64,000 bases of DNA from Paracentrotus lividus. Its lineage: Eukaryota; Echinodermata; Echinoidea; Camarodonta; Echinidae. Position numbers and translations under genes: made by a program. Where the stretch lies: contig CALNVZ010003426.1 of NCBI GenBank assembly GCA_940671915.1, positions 33,896,631-33,960,630 of the forward strand. Direction: 5' to 3'. The notes below the pieces were generated by a model. It was given only the letters and a program-made list of their open reading frames with translations. It was not told the origin of the DNA and ran no database searches. Numbering within the stretch: the stretch's first letter is position 1; each line of letters opens with the position of its first letter. Positions 1 through 12,663 of this stretch are shown here, one piece after another.

Positions 1-699
1 GCATGAATGAAGTTTGGACCTACAATGCTTCTTGTGGTGACCTTTTGGAACCCATGCTGAGTGGCACGACAGTTGGCGTACACGCCAGGGCCATTGCCTG
101 AAAGTCCCATTGGAATCCATGAAAGAATTAGGAGTCGAGGGCCACGTTAACATTAGTTGTTACACAGGTCGCCGGACTGGAGGGACCGGACGATCGACGA
201 ACGGGCCCGTTTTAAGTGCCCTTCGAACGTGTTTGGTAGGGACAATATTTGGAATGATATGATTGCTCAACCGGATTCCATAAATGCTCGTGTAGACGAA
301 TTGATGTTAAACGCGCTACTTTATTGGTGTAGAATTGTAATCTCTGTCACCTGATTATCTAAGCTTTGAGTATGGTGGTTATGTTCAGATTCAGTGTTGA
401 AAAAGGTTAGCGATCGCACGAATGATAATAAAATACTTTGGAACGGAAAATTATTTGGTTAATTGACAAGATGATCGGATCGTCTTCGGGTCACGTGGAA
501 ACTTTCTGAAAGCACCCACCCCATAGTTTAGTAGCTATTCTTCCTTTAAATTTCATCTCCCATGGGCTCTAAGCCCCCTTTAAATTGTTGAAACTCATTG
601 GATTCAATAAAACAAGTCTTTCTCTACGGGGTCTGACAATTTCAGCTCAATTACTTAACGCAAAGTCACGTGGGAGCCATTTAAACAGACACCCCCCCC
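1..699. other. No supported feature
   Basis: Short open frames only, with no recognisable protein or repeat structure. Confidence 0.6.
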
Positions 700-870
700 C
701 ACCTCCAACCCCTAGATCCATCGGCCATGCCACTCTAACGCTCTAAATAATTTATCCCCTAAAATCCCAGGAGGTACATACTAAGTGGATGATATGAATT
801 ATCCCCTGCCATTCATCCCTCACCCCCCCCTCGATCATGTCGGGGCCCTCATATCCTTCCCTCATTTTCA
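700..870. repeat. Isolated unit of the same 167-bp satellite
   Basis: This single unit has the same landmarks as the array and is separated from it by about 460 bp of unrelated AT-rich sequence with a CA microsatellite. Confidence 0.82.
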
Positions 871-1182
871 TTTCATTTCATTTATTTTTCCACAAACATA
901 ATACAAAACAAACATATGAATACATTCATGAAATTTGCTCAGAATAATTATTTTTCATACTAACAAAATTATACAATGCTCATAGTTAAGAATAGGTAAT
1001 AATAATGTCAAATGATGTTGTTATAGGGTAAAAGAAGGCACAAATAATGACATGCTTCATATTTAATCACTATACTGATAATGTGGATGAACCTACTAAA
1101 AGGGCAAAATGCTTTTCCCCAAAGAAAAAGTTAAAATATTGCTACATGTACATAAACACGCATAACACACCATTCCCACACA

Positions 1183-1214
1183 AACGAAAACACACACACA
1201 CACACACACACGCA
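1183..1214. repeat. (CA)n microsatellite
   Basis: An AC dinucleotide run within an AC-rich stretch. The open frame across it (HTHTHTH) is not a gene. Confidence 0.9.
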
Positions 1215-1330
1215 CACATATTATACATACACAAATACGAACACATTTTATACACAAACGCTGTTAAAACAACAACATACAATAAGAAACAAACAAAACC
1301 ACAAACTGACAAAACTCACCCACAAAACGG

Positions 1331-2600
1331 ACCCTTGTCAATAAATGCCTAGATCCCACCGGCCATTCCACTTGAACGCCTTAAATAATTCATCCCTCAA
1401 ACCCAGGAGGCATATTCTATAGGGTTGATATGAATATTATCCCCCCCCCCCCTCCCGATCATGTCGGGGCCCTCACATCCCCTCCCCTATATGGGACCCT
1501 TGTCAATAATATATTAGATCCCACCGGCCATGCCACTTTAACGCTCTAAATAATTAATCCCCTAAAACCCAGGAGGTACATACTATAGCGGGATAATATG
1601 AATTATCCCCTGCCCTCTCCCCCCCCCCCCTCGATCATGTCGGGGCACTCACATCCCTTCCCCACTTGTCATTAATGCCTAGATATCCACCGGCCATGCC
1701 ACTTTACACTCTAAATAATTTATTCCCTAAAACCCAGGAAGTACATACTATACGGCTAATATGAATTATCCCCTGCCCCTCCCCCCCCCCCCAATCATGT
1801 CGTGGCCCTCATATCCTTCCCTTATGGGACCTTGTCATAAATGAGTAGATCCACCGGCCATGCCACTTTAACGCTCTAAATAATTTAACCCCTAAAACCC
1901 AGGAGGTTACAACTATACGGCTAATATGAGTATTGATCCCCTGCCCCTCCCCCTACCCCCGATTATGTCCAGGCCCTCACATCCCCTTCCCCTTATGGGA
2001 CCCTTGTCACAATAAATGCCTAGATCCACGGCCATGCCACTTTAACGCTCTAAATAATTAACCCCTAAAACCCAGGAGGTACGTACTACAGGCGGGATAA
2101 TATGAATTATCCCTGCCCCCCCCCCCCTCTCGATCATATCGAGCAGTCACAGCCCCTTCCCCCCCTTGTCAATTAAATGCCTTATCCACTGGCCATGCCA
2201 CTTTAACACTCTAAATAATTTATTCCCCTAAAACCAAGGAGGTACCTACTATACGGCTAATATGAATTATCCCCTGCCCCTCCCCCTATCCCCGATCATG
2301 TCCAGGCCCTCACATCCCCTTCCCCCTATGGGACCCTTGTCAATAAATGCCTAGGATCCCATGGCCATGACTTTAAGGCTCTAAATATTTAACCCCCAAA
2401 CCCGAGGTACGTACTATAGGCGGAAATATGAATTATCCCCTACCCCGCCCCCCCCCCCTCTCGATCATATCGAGGAGGCGCTCACACGCCCCTTCCCCCT
2501 TGTCAACTAAATGCCTAGATCACACACCATGCCGAGCTCATTTGACACTCTAAATAATTTTGTAGTATACCAGCTATCCCCACGTAGAGGTACATACTGA
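1331..2600. repeat. Tandem satellite with a unit of about 167 bp
   Basis: Landmarks such as GGCCATGCCACTTTAA, CTCTAAATAATTTA, CCCAGGAGGTACATACTAT, a C-run and GATCATGTCGGGGCCCTCA recur in the same order. Successive GGCCATGCCA landmarks near 1361, 1526, 1694, 1858, 2032 and 2193 give a period of 161-174. Units decay after about 2500. C-runs and small indels differ between units. Confidence 0.9.
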
Positions 2601-4495
2601 TAACCGGCCTAAGTATGAATTTCCGCCTCAAGTAATGTGAATTTCAAATCTGACTTTGTTGGCTTCCATAGTGCAATACTCCGTGTTGACATTAGGTCAC
2701 GCTGAAGTTAGCGATCAAAAAAAACCAACCAATAATTATACCCCTAAAACCAGGATTAAAGTTTGTGACTGGAGGTGAAATTATTACATTGCGAAAACCT
2801 TTTAGGTCGCGATGTGTGGCCATGGCCGTATGGGTCGACACAGACTGAAGCCATTGGTCTAAGTTTATCATGGTACTCGTCGTTAGGCATTGAATAGCTA
2901 TATTTCATCTATCTAAGGTATCCTTGAGGTAAAAAAAGTTCCATAATCGATTTTTTTTAAAACAAATTTACCATAATTTTAGAGGAATTACTACACATTA
3001 TTTGGCTCGCATTTGGTGGCTACGTTGAAACTTTCAATTTCAGTATTTGGTCAGTCCGCGTACATTCTGTGAGTTACGCTATTTTATATAGTGCGCAGCG
3101 CGACTCAGATGAACGTCATTGCAGGAAGGCTGCCCTAGCATAGCTACGGATGCACTCTGTGGAATAGCTTTTCATAAGCTAATTTAGGGTCAGCCTGACA
3201 TGGAGAGGCAAAACGCAATTCAAGTGGATATGACTCTAGACTTATATAATACAAAGAGAAATTCACCTTATCTGACTCTCTTGAGACGAGTGACCTTGTC
3301 GTAACTTCGTTGATTGTCAAAATGAAGACGATTCAGTTCGGCGACATGCGTGAAATCCGATGATAAGCCTTTGTCAAAGACTTATGTTACACGCGGCACA
3401 GACAAGCAATAGTATGATGGAGACGCGTCTAAGGTCTGTGCGCACCTGAAAAAAGGTCTTCAGCTTGAAGAAGATCACTGACAATTGTACAAATGTAGCA
3501 TGAATATTATCAATAGCATATCTGCACTCGTGATACTGAACAGAGAATTGCATATAAAAGGTCATGATCGTTGAATATTTGAGATTGAAAGTATGCTGCG
3601 GAAAGCAGCCTCCATACGCAAAACGCTTTAAATTTATGAATATTGAAATATAAACCTACAATATTATAGATACCAACACAGATATGGTCTACCCTACTAA
3701 TCATAAAAAGAACGCCCCACACAAAAAAACACCCCTCGCATCCCATTCACTTTGCACGCAGTTGGTGTGATTCAGGAAAAAGACTTCATCTTCACCGAGC
3801 ACGCGATGTTACCGCGTCTGTCAATGATGTGCGCAGAGGAGCTCCCGGCGCAGAGAAGGTCTGCCCCTACATTACAGTTGTTGTACTGGAACAATAATTT
3901 GTTCAAATTGCATAGGTGCTTCTCAGAGGAAAAGGGGTAATGGGGTTTGACTATAGGTGGCGGTTCCTATTAACTCAGATGCGTAGCGAGTGGGCGGAGG
4001 GGGGGGCACACCCCCGCTAAAATCGCCAAAAGAAATATAAAATTAAAGTAAAACTTGAAGGGGGGGAAAATGTGAAAACATTATTTTTTGGTTATTTTTT
4101 TTTGCTTGTCAGCTCTACGACTGGAATGTTATGTACAATTTTTTTTCTCTCTCTCTTTTTATTCTATTTTTTTTTTTTGGTGGGGGGTGAGGCTTGTCAG
4201 CCGACGGTACGGGAATGGAAGACCTTTCTTTTCTTTCTTTTTATCACAATTGATATTCTTCGTTAACGACGTGTGAGAACATAATTTCGGGAACATAATT
4301 TGGTCAAAATGCTAGGAGCTTCTTCGGAGGAAAAATGGGGGGGGGGGGGTCTGTGGTGCCCATCTCTATTAAAGCATAGGATGTTAAATCTCTGTCGAGT
4401 GTTTTATAATCCAGAGAGGACTATATAATGGTTGCTTAAAAATTCTTAACTAAAGCAGTCTATGGAGCTAGTGCAAGATTTTTAATGATGATTCA
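2601..4495. other. No supported gene; low-complexity patches
   Basis: Contains no recognisable coding sequence. A G-rich stretch with GGAGGGGGGGGCACACCCCC near 3990 and T-runs at 4080-4190 look like pieces of interspersed repeats. Confidence 0.55.
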
Positions 4496-4689
4496 CAGTT
4501 AGCACGGACTCCATGATTTTTTTCCGAGTTGGAGCAAGAAATTCTCTATATTTATAACATCGGTTTAAATACACTGTGGCACAAGACCATTCTGTATAAA
4601 AGAGGGAAAACAACAAAGAAAATCCGATTGGTACCCTTTATCATTACGTACAAATGTTTTCTTCATGTTGTTTGACTGTTCAAACTTGA

Positions 4690-4900
4690 TTTCTGTCTGG
4701 TTTGTCCGACTTGTTAAGTTCAGCCAGTTGTCGCGGGGCGTTCCGTGACGCTCATCCTTATCTATATGATTAACCTTGGGTTTGCCTCTCTTAGATTCTT
4801 GGATCCTGTACTACCACATGCCGTTTACTTGCACCCCTGTGAATGGTCCCTTCCATTCATTTCGGGCAGATTCTCTCTTCGTAGCATCACCCGATGGTGG
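4690..4900 (-). pseudogene. Ty3/gypsy integrase C-terminal tail, copy 1
   Basis: On the minus strand this reads as the WEGPF...YRIQ....KPKVIHIDRLK-type module that ends gypsy-class integrases (a C-terminal SH3-like fold), followed by NWLNQ. It is frameshifted relative to copy 2. It is a fragment with no intact integrase core beside it. Confidence 0.75.
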
Positions 4901-5463
4901 CACACTGTTGAAAGTTCTGTTAACCAAGTAATAGATCAAACTTTTGCCTCATTAGTTCTCCTCTAGCGAGCAAAGGAGAGCTTGTACCGGAGGATTGCGA
5001 TTTGGAGATGCCGAGATATGAGATCTCAAAGCCCCTCTCCATGCACCATCAACGTGCGAGTACACAACAGCTCTTACTATGATCGCTTATGTGTGAACAC
5101 AGTATTCCAAGCATTACAGAACTGCTCAGCATCATATTAATTCCTTTTATATTGTGTATGGACCCGTTTGTTTCATTTCCCCTTTCTAGCTTTGATCAAA
5201 CAATGGAACAAGTGGTCCGGTATGAACTGCGTCAGTCAGTCAGGACACTTGTGTATCCTTCAGTTGCTGTGAACCTTTCGTTATTATATACTTTTACGAC
5301 TATGATGGAAGCCTCTACATACATTGTGGGTGTTGATGATGAGCAGCACACCTGTAGCATCCAACCCATTTGAGTCTTCTGTTCTGCATTCTTCATTCCT
5401 ATCTTCTGTGAGAGAAGCAGCCATTGTGGCCTTATTATTATCATTCTTTGTATGGTTCCCTTC

Positions 5464-5925
5464 CTATGGCGGCCTTTTATTCGGTGTGCATCGAGATGGG
5501 ATAGTTTGTTGTTCATTCCTTGTTAAGTATCCGTGCCGTTCTGCATTCTTCATCCTATCTTCTGTGAAGAGCAGCAGAGAAGCAGCCATTGTGAGCCTTA
5601 TTTTATCATTCTTGTCTGGTTCCCTTCCTATGGCAGCCTTAATCGTTTGCATCAGAGATGGATAGTTTGCGTTGCATTCCTTGTAAGTATCCGTCCAGTA
5701 ATATTTCTCTATGGAAGATAGCTTCTTTGATCCAAGTTTGATAGGACTCTTGTTTTTCTTGATGACTTCTTTTTTTACCCTTTTGCTCACAGTTTCAACT
5801 GTCTTCATTGCCTCCATTTCTTGGCCATAGTTGCCTCGATGATGCAGTTGGCCACTCTTGGCAGGAAGGAATATTGCTGCAGAAGACATTAGATTTCCAT
5901 ATTTAATGATATTTGCTTTTTGCAA
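5464..5925 (-). pseudogene. Lysine-rich unknown protein fragment, copy 1
   Basis: Open frame of 153 codons, nearly identical to one in copy 2. It includes KRVKKEVIKKNKSP, KLSSIEKYYWTDTYKEC and IKAAIGREPDKNDKIRLTMA. A 147-bp segment is repeated in tandem (starts at 5391 and 5538), adding a second 49-residue unit. I do not recognise the family; it vaguely resembles the N-terminal helices of proteins with DUF6589-like domains in marine invertebrates (weak). Confidence 0.45.
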
Positions 5926-6119
5926 CTTCGTAATTCAAGTTTATTCTTTTTAAGCACTTAAACCTTATACATGTAGCTACTAGAATGTGACAGTCATACA
6001 CATGTATGGGCCTATTGTATTGATATGAATATTTGCCTACATGAAATCGTAAATGTGACATGAATAATACTCTTTATTTTAAGGGCCATGGCCCTCAAGA
6101 AATCTAAAATTTCTCTTTG

Positions 6120-6700
6120 GTGATAATTCATCACCAGCCTGACAAGCCTCCTGGTAACATCATGATAGACCCTCCTACAAGGTGGTGGTGGCATCCCCGC
6201 CTGGATTTGGCCGATCTGGACTTCCTTTACTGTCTGCTCCTGTTTTAGTGAGGTTAAAAACCTCCAAAATGAAGGATGGTGATCAAAACAAACCAAAGTG
6301 TGCCTAAGCTTAACACCCTATCTAGCAGGCGCCACTGTGCATCTCAAGTATTGGAATCATACGAATGATGTAATCCGACCTCACTAATATCGGATACACC
6401 CTGCGATGACAATACTTGCTCCAAAGACGCCCAATCATTCGCAGTGTAAGTGCCCACATACTGTGGATGGATCCCTACTGCCAAATGCCAGGGATGACGC
6501 AACGTACGAGGCATCGACCGAAAGTTTGCGGGATTGCAGTAGTTTAATACCCCCCCCCCCATTACAGTAATCGGTACCTGAGGGCATTAGTAGGGCAATG
6601 TCGCAATTGAGCATCCATCCTATCTTGATGAAAATGCGCATCAACCACCGCAAACGTGTGTGTGAGTCGATTGCAAATTCGCTGGACGATCAACCCTGCT
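6120..6700 (-). pseudogene. TatD-family metal-dependent hydrolase fragment, copy 1
   Basis: In successive frames it reads VVDAHFHQDRMDAQLRH (a first metal-binding motif of the D.H.H.D type), NYCNPANF...HPWHLAVGIHP (the GIHP strand of TatD), and DWASLEQVL...ISEVGLHHSYDS (the EVGLD strand). TatD enzymes are Mg-dependent DNases of the amidohydrolase superfamily. Frameshifts lie around a C-run near 6550. The C-terminal half of the barrel is not recognisable. Confidence 0.7.
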
Positions 6701-6967
6701 TGCCTGTGCCATTGGTCCTTGCTGAGTTATAATAGATGGGTCATGGCTTCTCAAAGGAGTTTTATTCACAAGGGTGTGCATGTGCAATTACGAACTCCAT
6801 GGTTCAGAGCTACTATGAATATTCAGCCCTTCCACAGTCAATAAATTTCTATTCTTGATTAGAGCTTGGAGAGTTTTCCTTCCTTGATTGATTTCACATT
6901 CACAATTACAACATAAATGTGCCATTTTGGTCAGATTTGATGTACATGTATTACGATAAAAATATAT

Positions 6968-8206
6968 TGATTCTTGATTTATATTAATGTTATTATTAAT
7001 GCATCAAAGATATTTTTATATTCACTTTTTGCAGATGACACTAGTTTATTGCTATCCGATAGCAATTGTGTTACATTGATGGCAACTGCAAACAACGAAA
7101 TTCAAAAGTTACCGTATACACATGGTTCTGCTGTAATAAGTTGTTATTGAATGTGCAGAAAACAAAATGTGTCATCTTTCGCTCCAGGGGTAAATTAAAA
7201 AAAATAGGGACTATTAATAATTAGTCCCTCCTGAATGTTGGAGGGACTGCTATAATTTGTAGTGAGCAAGTTAAATTCCTAGGTGTTATTTTGGACGATC
7301 ATTTGACCTGGAAATCGCATGTACAAAGTGTTTGCACTAAAGTTTCTCAAAGTATCGGTATTATATGTAGATTACGTTATATTTTACCTGAAAAGGTCTT
7401 AATTACTTTGTATAATAGCATGGTACTCCCATACTTGAGTTATTGTAATGTTGCATGGGGTAACACTTTCAGAACACATACTGATAAATTAAAAATTCTG
7501 CAAAAGAAAGTACTGAGGCTTATAATGAAATCAAACTTCAGGTCTCCAAGCAAACCATTATTCCTTAGACTGAAGTTGCTTCCTTTTGATGAACTCATAT
7601 CATTCAATAGTTTGATTTTTATGTTTAAACTTCAGTTGGGTCCTCAAACCTCTCTATTGAAAGATCTGTTTGCCTCAAATTCGCAGATACATAATTATAA
7701 TACTTAACAAAGAAATCTCATACACCGTCCTCATGTTAGAACTCATGTCTCCTTAAACTCCTTTCGGATTTTTTGTATAAAAGAATGGAATAGGCTACTG
7801 CTTGATATTAAAAACAGTACAACATTCTCAAGGTTTAAAATCCTTTGTAAATCATTATGTCAAAGAATATAAATGTTAAATTCAAACTAAATTTTATTTG
7901 ACTATACAGCCAACCTGTGTATGCCTGCTGTGTGTTGCTTGTGTTTTTGGATGTGTTTGGGTGTGCGTGCATGTGTACCAGACATTGTAAATACGTTCCA
8001 TATTATTCCTGTATTATGTATTCTTGTACATTATAATGATATATCTCATGTATATTTTAAGTGGGGCCCCTCTCACAAGCCTAGCTTCTCTTGGGGTCGT
8101 AAAACCACTCATGTTGTTATTCAAAACTCCTGTAAATGTATTTTAATTGCAATCAATGTATGATATGTTTGGTTTTGAATAAATTCATTCATTCATTCAT
8201 TCATTT
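6968..8206 (+). mobile_element. CR1/Jockey-like non-LTR retrotransposon, 5'-truncated 3' fragment
   Basis: It begins within the reverse transcriptase region (FADDTS near 7030), has stops near 7150-7260, then an open frame 7291-7707 encoding a typical RT C-terminal segment (LTWKSHV, YNSMVLPYLSYCNVAWG, LKILQKKVLRLI). It ends in AATAAA-like sequence and an (ATTC)n tail. Copy 2 lacks it (empty site near 13705), so the insertion post-dates the duplication. The exact clade is not certain. Confidence 0.8.
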
Positions 8207-9329
8207 GCAATTATAAAGATCCATTAGCATTTAGGGTCCTATCTTCTTGGCACTACCCTGGTCCCCTAAAATGAATAACAGATGTAGCAAAATGAGTCTT
8301 GTTCTGCTGCTTCTTCCACTCTATCTTAGCAATGTAGATGGAAAAAATATCAAATTTAATTTCTTATATATTTTATTGTTTTCTGCAAATACGGGTAGCT
8401 GGCCTGTACATATTACACGTTTTGACAGGTTCTATAGATCAAGATCAAAAAGGCAAGAAGCATCATTTGATTTTTGTCAATTAATGCAGGTTTCCACTCC
8501 CTAATAATGAGATCTGAGCACTAGTGATATGACTTCTGGCAGGGTATCTTTTTTATTAGGTCGTATGAACAGAAACCAAAAAAGAACTCCTCAGATGACA
8601 ATAATGATGTTGTAGTTGAGGTGATGAAAAAGACGTAAATTGCATTCTTTGTGTGGACTATTTCATACATGTATATATTAAGTAGATAAATAAGAACCAC
8701 ATAGTAGAGATTGTTTTTGAAATCTATTATTTTCCAGTAATGAGATTAATTATACATGTATCATCTGCCATATTTCATTAAGGGAATTATATTCATGTTA
8801 TTGGCATGGTTGGCATGGACTTGAAGTTGAAATGGAATTGCATTGGGAATTTGATCCAATACCCTTTCAAGCTGGCTGTCAGTGAAGATCATTTCCAGTT
8901 CATCGTCATCAGTTGATTTGTCATTTACCTGATCATTGTGATTGACGTTGGTACTAAAATGTACAATCAGTATTTAAATACCATGTTAATTGGTGATTTT
9001 AAGATTGAATATCGAGTCTCAGTTTACCTCTTTAATCTCCTTAGTTTCTTCCAGCTCAAACCGAAGAATGATTTGAGCTGGAGGATGTCGCTTGTTGGGA
9101 TTTTAACCCCCGTCTCCCCCAGGATGTCTCGCAGTTCGTCCCTCTTTTGTGTTTCTTCATCATTTTTTGATACATGACATTGCACAGACTAGAAAACATT
9201 TGAACGTTTTCATAGTGCTGCAGCCCTGCAGTTTTTGTTGGTTTTTTTTATTATAGTTTCCTCTGTTTCAGTATAAAAGTTGAAATGCCTGCCTTAGAAA
9301 TCATACAAACAATAATGAAGTTGTTATGA

Positions 9330-9600
9330 AATACTACACACAAGTACCATTTTCAGGTTCTCTGTGGCCATGAAATACCATCCTGGATTCATTATTGCAC
9401 GATTCATCCTCCTTCTCTTCTTGAAGGTGTAATTGTTTGCTCCAAATGCAATTCATTCTTGGATCTATTAACACACGATTCTGATTTAATCCTTTGTCCT
9501 CCATCTCCTGTTCAAGGTATTTACTCCGGATACAACCCATATTCGAGATAAAAATTGACGAGATTAGACCAAGACAAACCGACTTGCAAGTTAACAATAA
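9330..9600 (-). repeat. Repeats of about 80 bp with coding potential, copy 1
   Basis: Tandem units of 76-87 bp. The minus strand reads a 28-residue degenerate unit (MGCIRSK.L..EEKED..N.......DPR) followed by SRMVFHGHREPENG. Sister sets lie at 13931-14215, 15360-15580, 18990-19195 and 20700-20880. Confidence 0.75.
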
Positions 9601-9603
9601 ATC

Positions 9604-10076
9604 TTAAACACAGTGATGTGTCATTAATTTTAGCACTATGTCTTGGCCATTTTTACTCTCCTCGTAAGCGTTCATGCATTGTGATTTTGGCATAGCCACA
9701 TTAAAGTCTTTTGTACCAATACTGATGTTGTCATCGTCAAGAGTGTGAAAAATAGTGGGTAGCTTGATGGGTTTAGTACTTTCTTCATGTGACTTAGCTG
9801 CTCCAATATCGATTCCTGATTGTGGATGATTATTCTCTGGTACCTTGTCATGTCCTTCTTTGCTTCTCCTTTCAAGCTCCTCCACTGTTGTTGTTCCCTA
9901 AATCTTATGCAGAAGTGAGAAAAAGCTTGCTGCCAGTCTTCCTTCTCACAATTGTTTTGAACTAGCAACCCTATTGTAACATGAGACCCTCTAACTAATT
10001 TTTGCTGCCACCACAAAAGTTTAAGGAGGTTTTGAGCTCCGGGCAAACATGAACTATTTTTCATGAACCCAAACAC
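9604..10076 (-). pseudogene. Unknown minus-strand coding-like block, copy 1
   Basis: Two overlapping open frames (RSLKGEAKKDMTRYQRIIIH; TIFHTLDDDNISIGTKDFNV) continue down the unit after the HECT piece. Copies lie at 15620-16099 and 19199-19495. I do not recognise the family. Confidence 0.4.
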
Positions 10077-10179
10077 TTATCCGCAACTCGTAACTCAATC
10101 CAATAATAAAAAGGTTCAACCCCTGTGAAGACATAATAAAGGGAAGCATATGAAATTTGAGTCGGTAGGTAATTGAACA

Positions 10180-10500
10180 AAACATATCCATGGCTCATTA
10201 TACTGCCTATGATTTGCCATTCACTTGCGTCAAAATTATTGGAGGCAGAAACTTTTGGTGACAGCCGACGAATTCCTGAAAAATGGGTGTCTAGTAATGC
10301 TTCCCAAAAAGGGTGAACATTTCTCTGGTTAAACTCTCAAAATCTTCTCCCTCTTCCCCTCTAAATGTGATATCCAGGGCGGAGGTGTACAAATTGGGGT
10401 AATTGGCATATGCCTGAAACACTGTGCGGACAATGGTATGTCTTGAAACAACAATACCCTGGAAGTTTTGTGACACACGTAGCATAACTTGCGCCCTCCG
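10180..10500 (-). pseudogene. HECT-type E3 ubiquitin ligase N-lobe fragment, copy 1
   Basis: Minus-strand frame with SALDITFRGEEGEDFESLTR and EMFTLF, matching the start of HECT domains (a GE.G.D..G..REFF-type signature). A one-base loss in an A-run near 10306 shifts the frame compared with copy 2. No catalytic Cys region is visible. Confidence 0.65.
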
Positions 10501-10739
10501 TCTTCCTGATCTACATGGGTTTGATTAAAAAGGCTAACAGTTGTCCCATCAGATTTGCCGTTATCTCACCAAGTAAATCACTGTCCCAGTGATACAGAGT
10601 AATGCATATGAATGGATATAAGTAGGAATTGTATAATCTATATAATATTCATTTGAATTAATTTTATATACAACAGAAATCATTCATATCATTAATCAGT
10701 TCAAATTCAAACTTTTACTCCTCGGCAGCGCCGGCCTCC

Positions 10740-11200
10740 GGGTACTGGGTATCTACCGCTCATCGTTTTAGCTGAAGTTCATCTCTGACCTTGGCATATG
10801 CATGCCGTGTGAATGGTAACCTTACTTATGATCCTAACCAAGTTGGCTGGAGCTTTCTGGATATAAAGGATAACTTTGTCAGTTCCAGTTGGTGCCCCGT
10901 CCCAGTTCCAAGTATGGTCACTTAGTTCCCGTGGAGCTAACATAACTACATGTGGAACAAGAAGATTCCGAATCTGAATCATCTGGAAATAACTCGATCA
11001 CTGCTGCATTGATTGAAGGTGAGCTTTCCTTCTTGGTGTGATCTGATTTTGTGGGTTTGTTGTCATCCTTCCTACTCTTCTTGAGGTGGTTTGGTTTGGT
11101 CGCCTTTCGTCTTTTCTCTCCATCTTGTGTATAAATTCTCGGGTAGCAATGCTGAGTGACAAAAACTTCACAGTGCTCACGTCTGTTGGGTGCGTAGCAC
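10740..11200 (-). pseudogene. Unknown coding-like block at the unit start, copy 1
   Basis: Minus frames include VILYIQKAPANLVRIISKVT and, across the unit boundary, RDFLLHTRKKHGSVLTVKC with a nearby second Cys. The H...H...C..C spacing could be a zinc finger but is unproven. Confidence 0.35.
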
Positions 11201-11469
11201 TATAATGCTCCCACATATTGCCTGACTTTGTACTTACATCATGTACATTTTACAGTTAGCACGGACCCATGTTTTTTCCGAGTGTGGAGCAAGAAATCTC
11301 TATATTTATCAAACATCGTATTACATCTGTGGCACAAGACCATTCTGTATAAAAAGAGAAAAACAACAAAGAAAATCCATTGGTACCCTTTATTCATTAC
11401 GTACAAATGTTTCTTCATGTTGTTTGACTGTTCAAACTTGATTTCTGTCTGGGTTGTGTCCGACTTGTT

Positions 11470-11650
11470 GATTCAGCCAGTTGTCGCGGGGCGTTCCTGT
11501 GTACATCTTCAATCTATCTATATGAATAACCTTGGGTTTGCCTCTCTTAGATTCTTGGATCCTGTACACCACATCCGTTTACTTTGCAACCACCATGAAT
11601 GGTCCCTCCCATTCATTTTCGGGCAGATTCCCTTCTTCTGTGAGGCATCA
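11470..11650 (-). pseudogene. Ty3/gypsy integrase C-terminal tail, copy 2
   Basis: It reads ENEWEGPFMVVAK, then a stop, then DVVYRIQESKRGKPKVIHID and RLKMYTGTPRDNWLNQ. The GPF...V.YRIQ...KPKV.H.DRLK pattern is diagnostic of gypsy integrase C-termini. The in-frame stop marks it as dead. Confidence 0.8.
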
Positions 11651-12234
11651 CCCAGTGTCACACTGTGAAAGTTCTGTTAACCAAGTAATAGATCAAACTT
11701 TTGCCTCATTAGTCTCCTCTAGCAGGCAAAGGAGAGTCTTGTACACGGAGGATTGCGATTGGAGATTGCCCGAGATATGAGATCTCAAAGCCCCTCTCCA
11801 TGCACCATCAACGTGCCGAGTACACAACAGCTTCTTAGACCTATGTGTGAACACAGTATTCCAAGCATTACAGAACTGCTCAGCATCATATTAATTCCTT
11901 TTATATGTGTATGGACCGTTATGTTTCATTTTCCCCTTTCTAGCTTGATCAAACAATGGAACAAGTGGTCACGGATGAACTGCGTCAGTACAGTCAGACA
12001 CTTGTGTATCCTTCAGTTGCTGAAACCTTTCATGTATATATACTTTGACGTATGATGGAAAGCCTCTACATACATGTGGGTGTTGATATGAGCACACTAC
12101 CTGTAGCATCCAACCCATTGAGTCTTCTGTTCTGCATTCTTCATCCTATCTTCTGTGAAGAGAAGCAGCCATTGTGAGCCTTATTTTATCATTCTTGTAT
12201 GGTTCCCTTCCTATGGCGGCCTTAATCGTGTGCA

Positions 12235-12663
12235 TCAGAGATGGATAGTTTGTGTTTCATTCCTTGTAAGTATCCGTTCTGCATTCTTCCTCCTATCTTC
12301 TGTGAAGAGCAGCAGAGAAGCAGCCATTGTGAGCCTTATTTTATCATTCTTGTCTGGTTCCCTTCCTATGGCGGCCTTAATCGTTTGCATCAGAGATGGA
12401 TAGTTTGCGTTGCATTCCTTGTAAGTATCCGTCCAGTAATATTTCTCTATGGAAGATAGCTTCTTTGATCCAAGTTTGAAAGGACTCTTGTTTTTCTTGA
12501 TGACTTCTTTTTTTACCCTTTTGCTCACAGTTTCAACTGTCTTCATTGCCTCCATTTCTTGGCCATAGTTGCCTCGGCGATGCAGTTGGCCACTCTTGGC
12601 AGGAAGGAATATTGCTGCAGAAGACATTAGATTTCCATATTTAATGATATTTGCTTTTTGCAA
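12235..12663 (-). pseudogene. Lysine-rich unknown protein fragment, copy 2
   Basis: 142 codons, almost the same as copy 1, with the same 147-bp tandem duplication (starts at 12130 and 12277). Conservation of frame between copies is consistent with a recent shared origin; it does not by itself show function. Confidence 0.45.

Larger units (their letters stand above)
4496..11251 (-). repeat. Tandem segmental duplication, copy 1 (about 6.76 kb)
   Basis: Copy 1 begins at CAGTTAGCACGGAC and the same start recurs at 11252. Collinear matches with copy 2 include the gypsy integrase tail, the lysine-rich protein, the TatD start, a block at 8800-9200, the 80-bp repeats, the HECT piece and the block at 10740-11200. 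Copy 1 holds a private CR1-like insertion. All coding pieces face the minus strand and carry frameshifts or stops. Confidence 0.9.

Noticed and set aside
1047..1352. 101-codon Thr/His-rich plus frame
   Set aside because: Generated by the AC-rich microsatellite stretch.
3374..3940. Overlapping small open frames on both strands
   Set aside because: No recognisable motif, no codon-like composition and no splice partner.
4072..4276. Hydrophobic open frames that look like membrane segments
   Set aside because: They come from T-rich tracts (Phe/Leu runs) with no start context, homologue or neighbouring exon.
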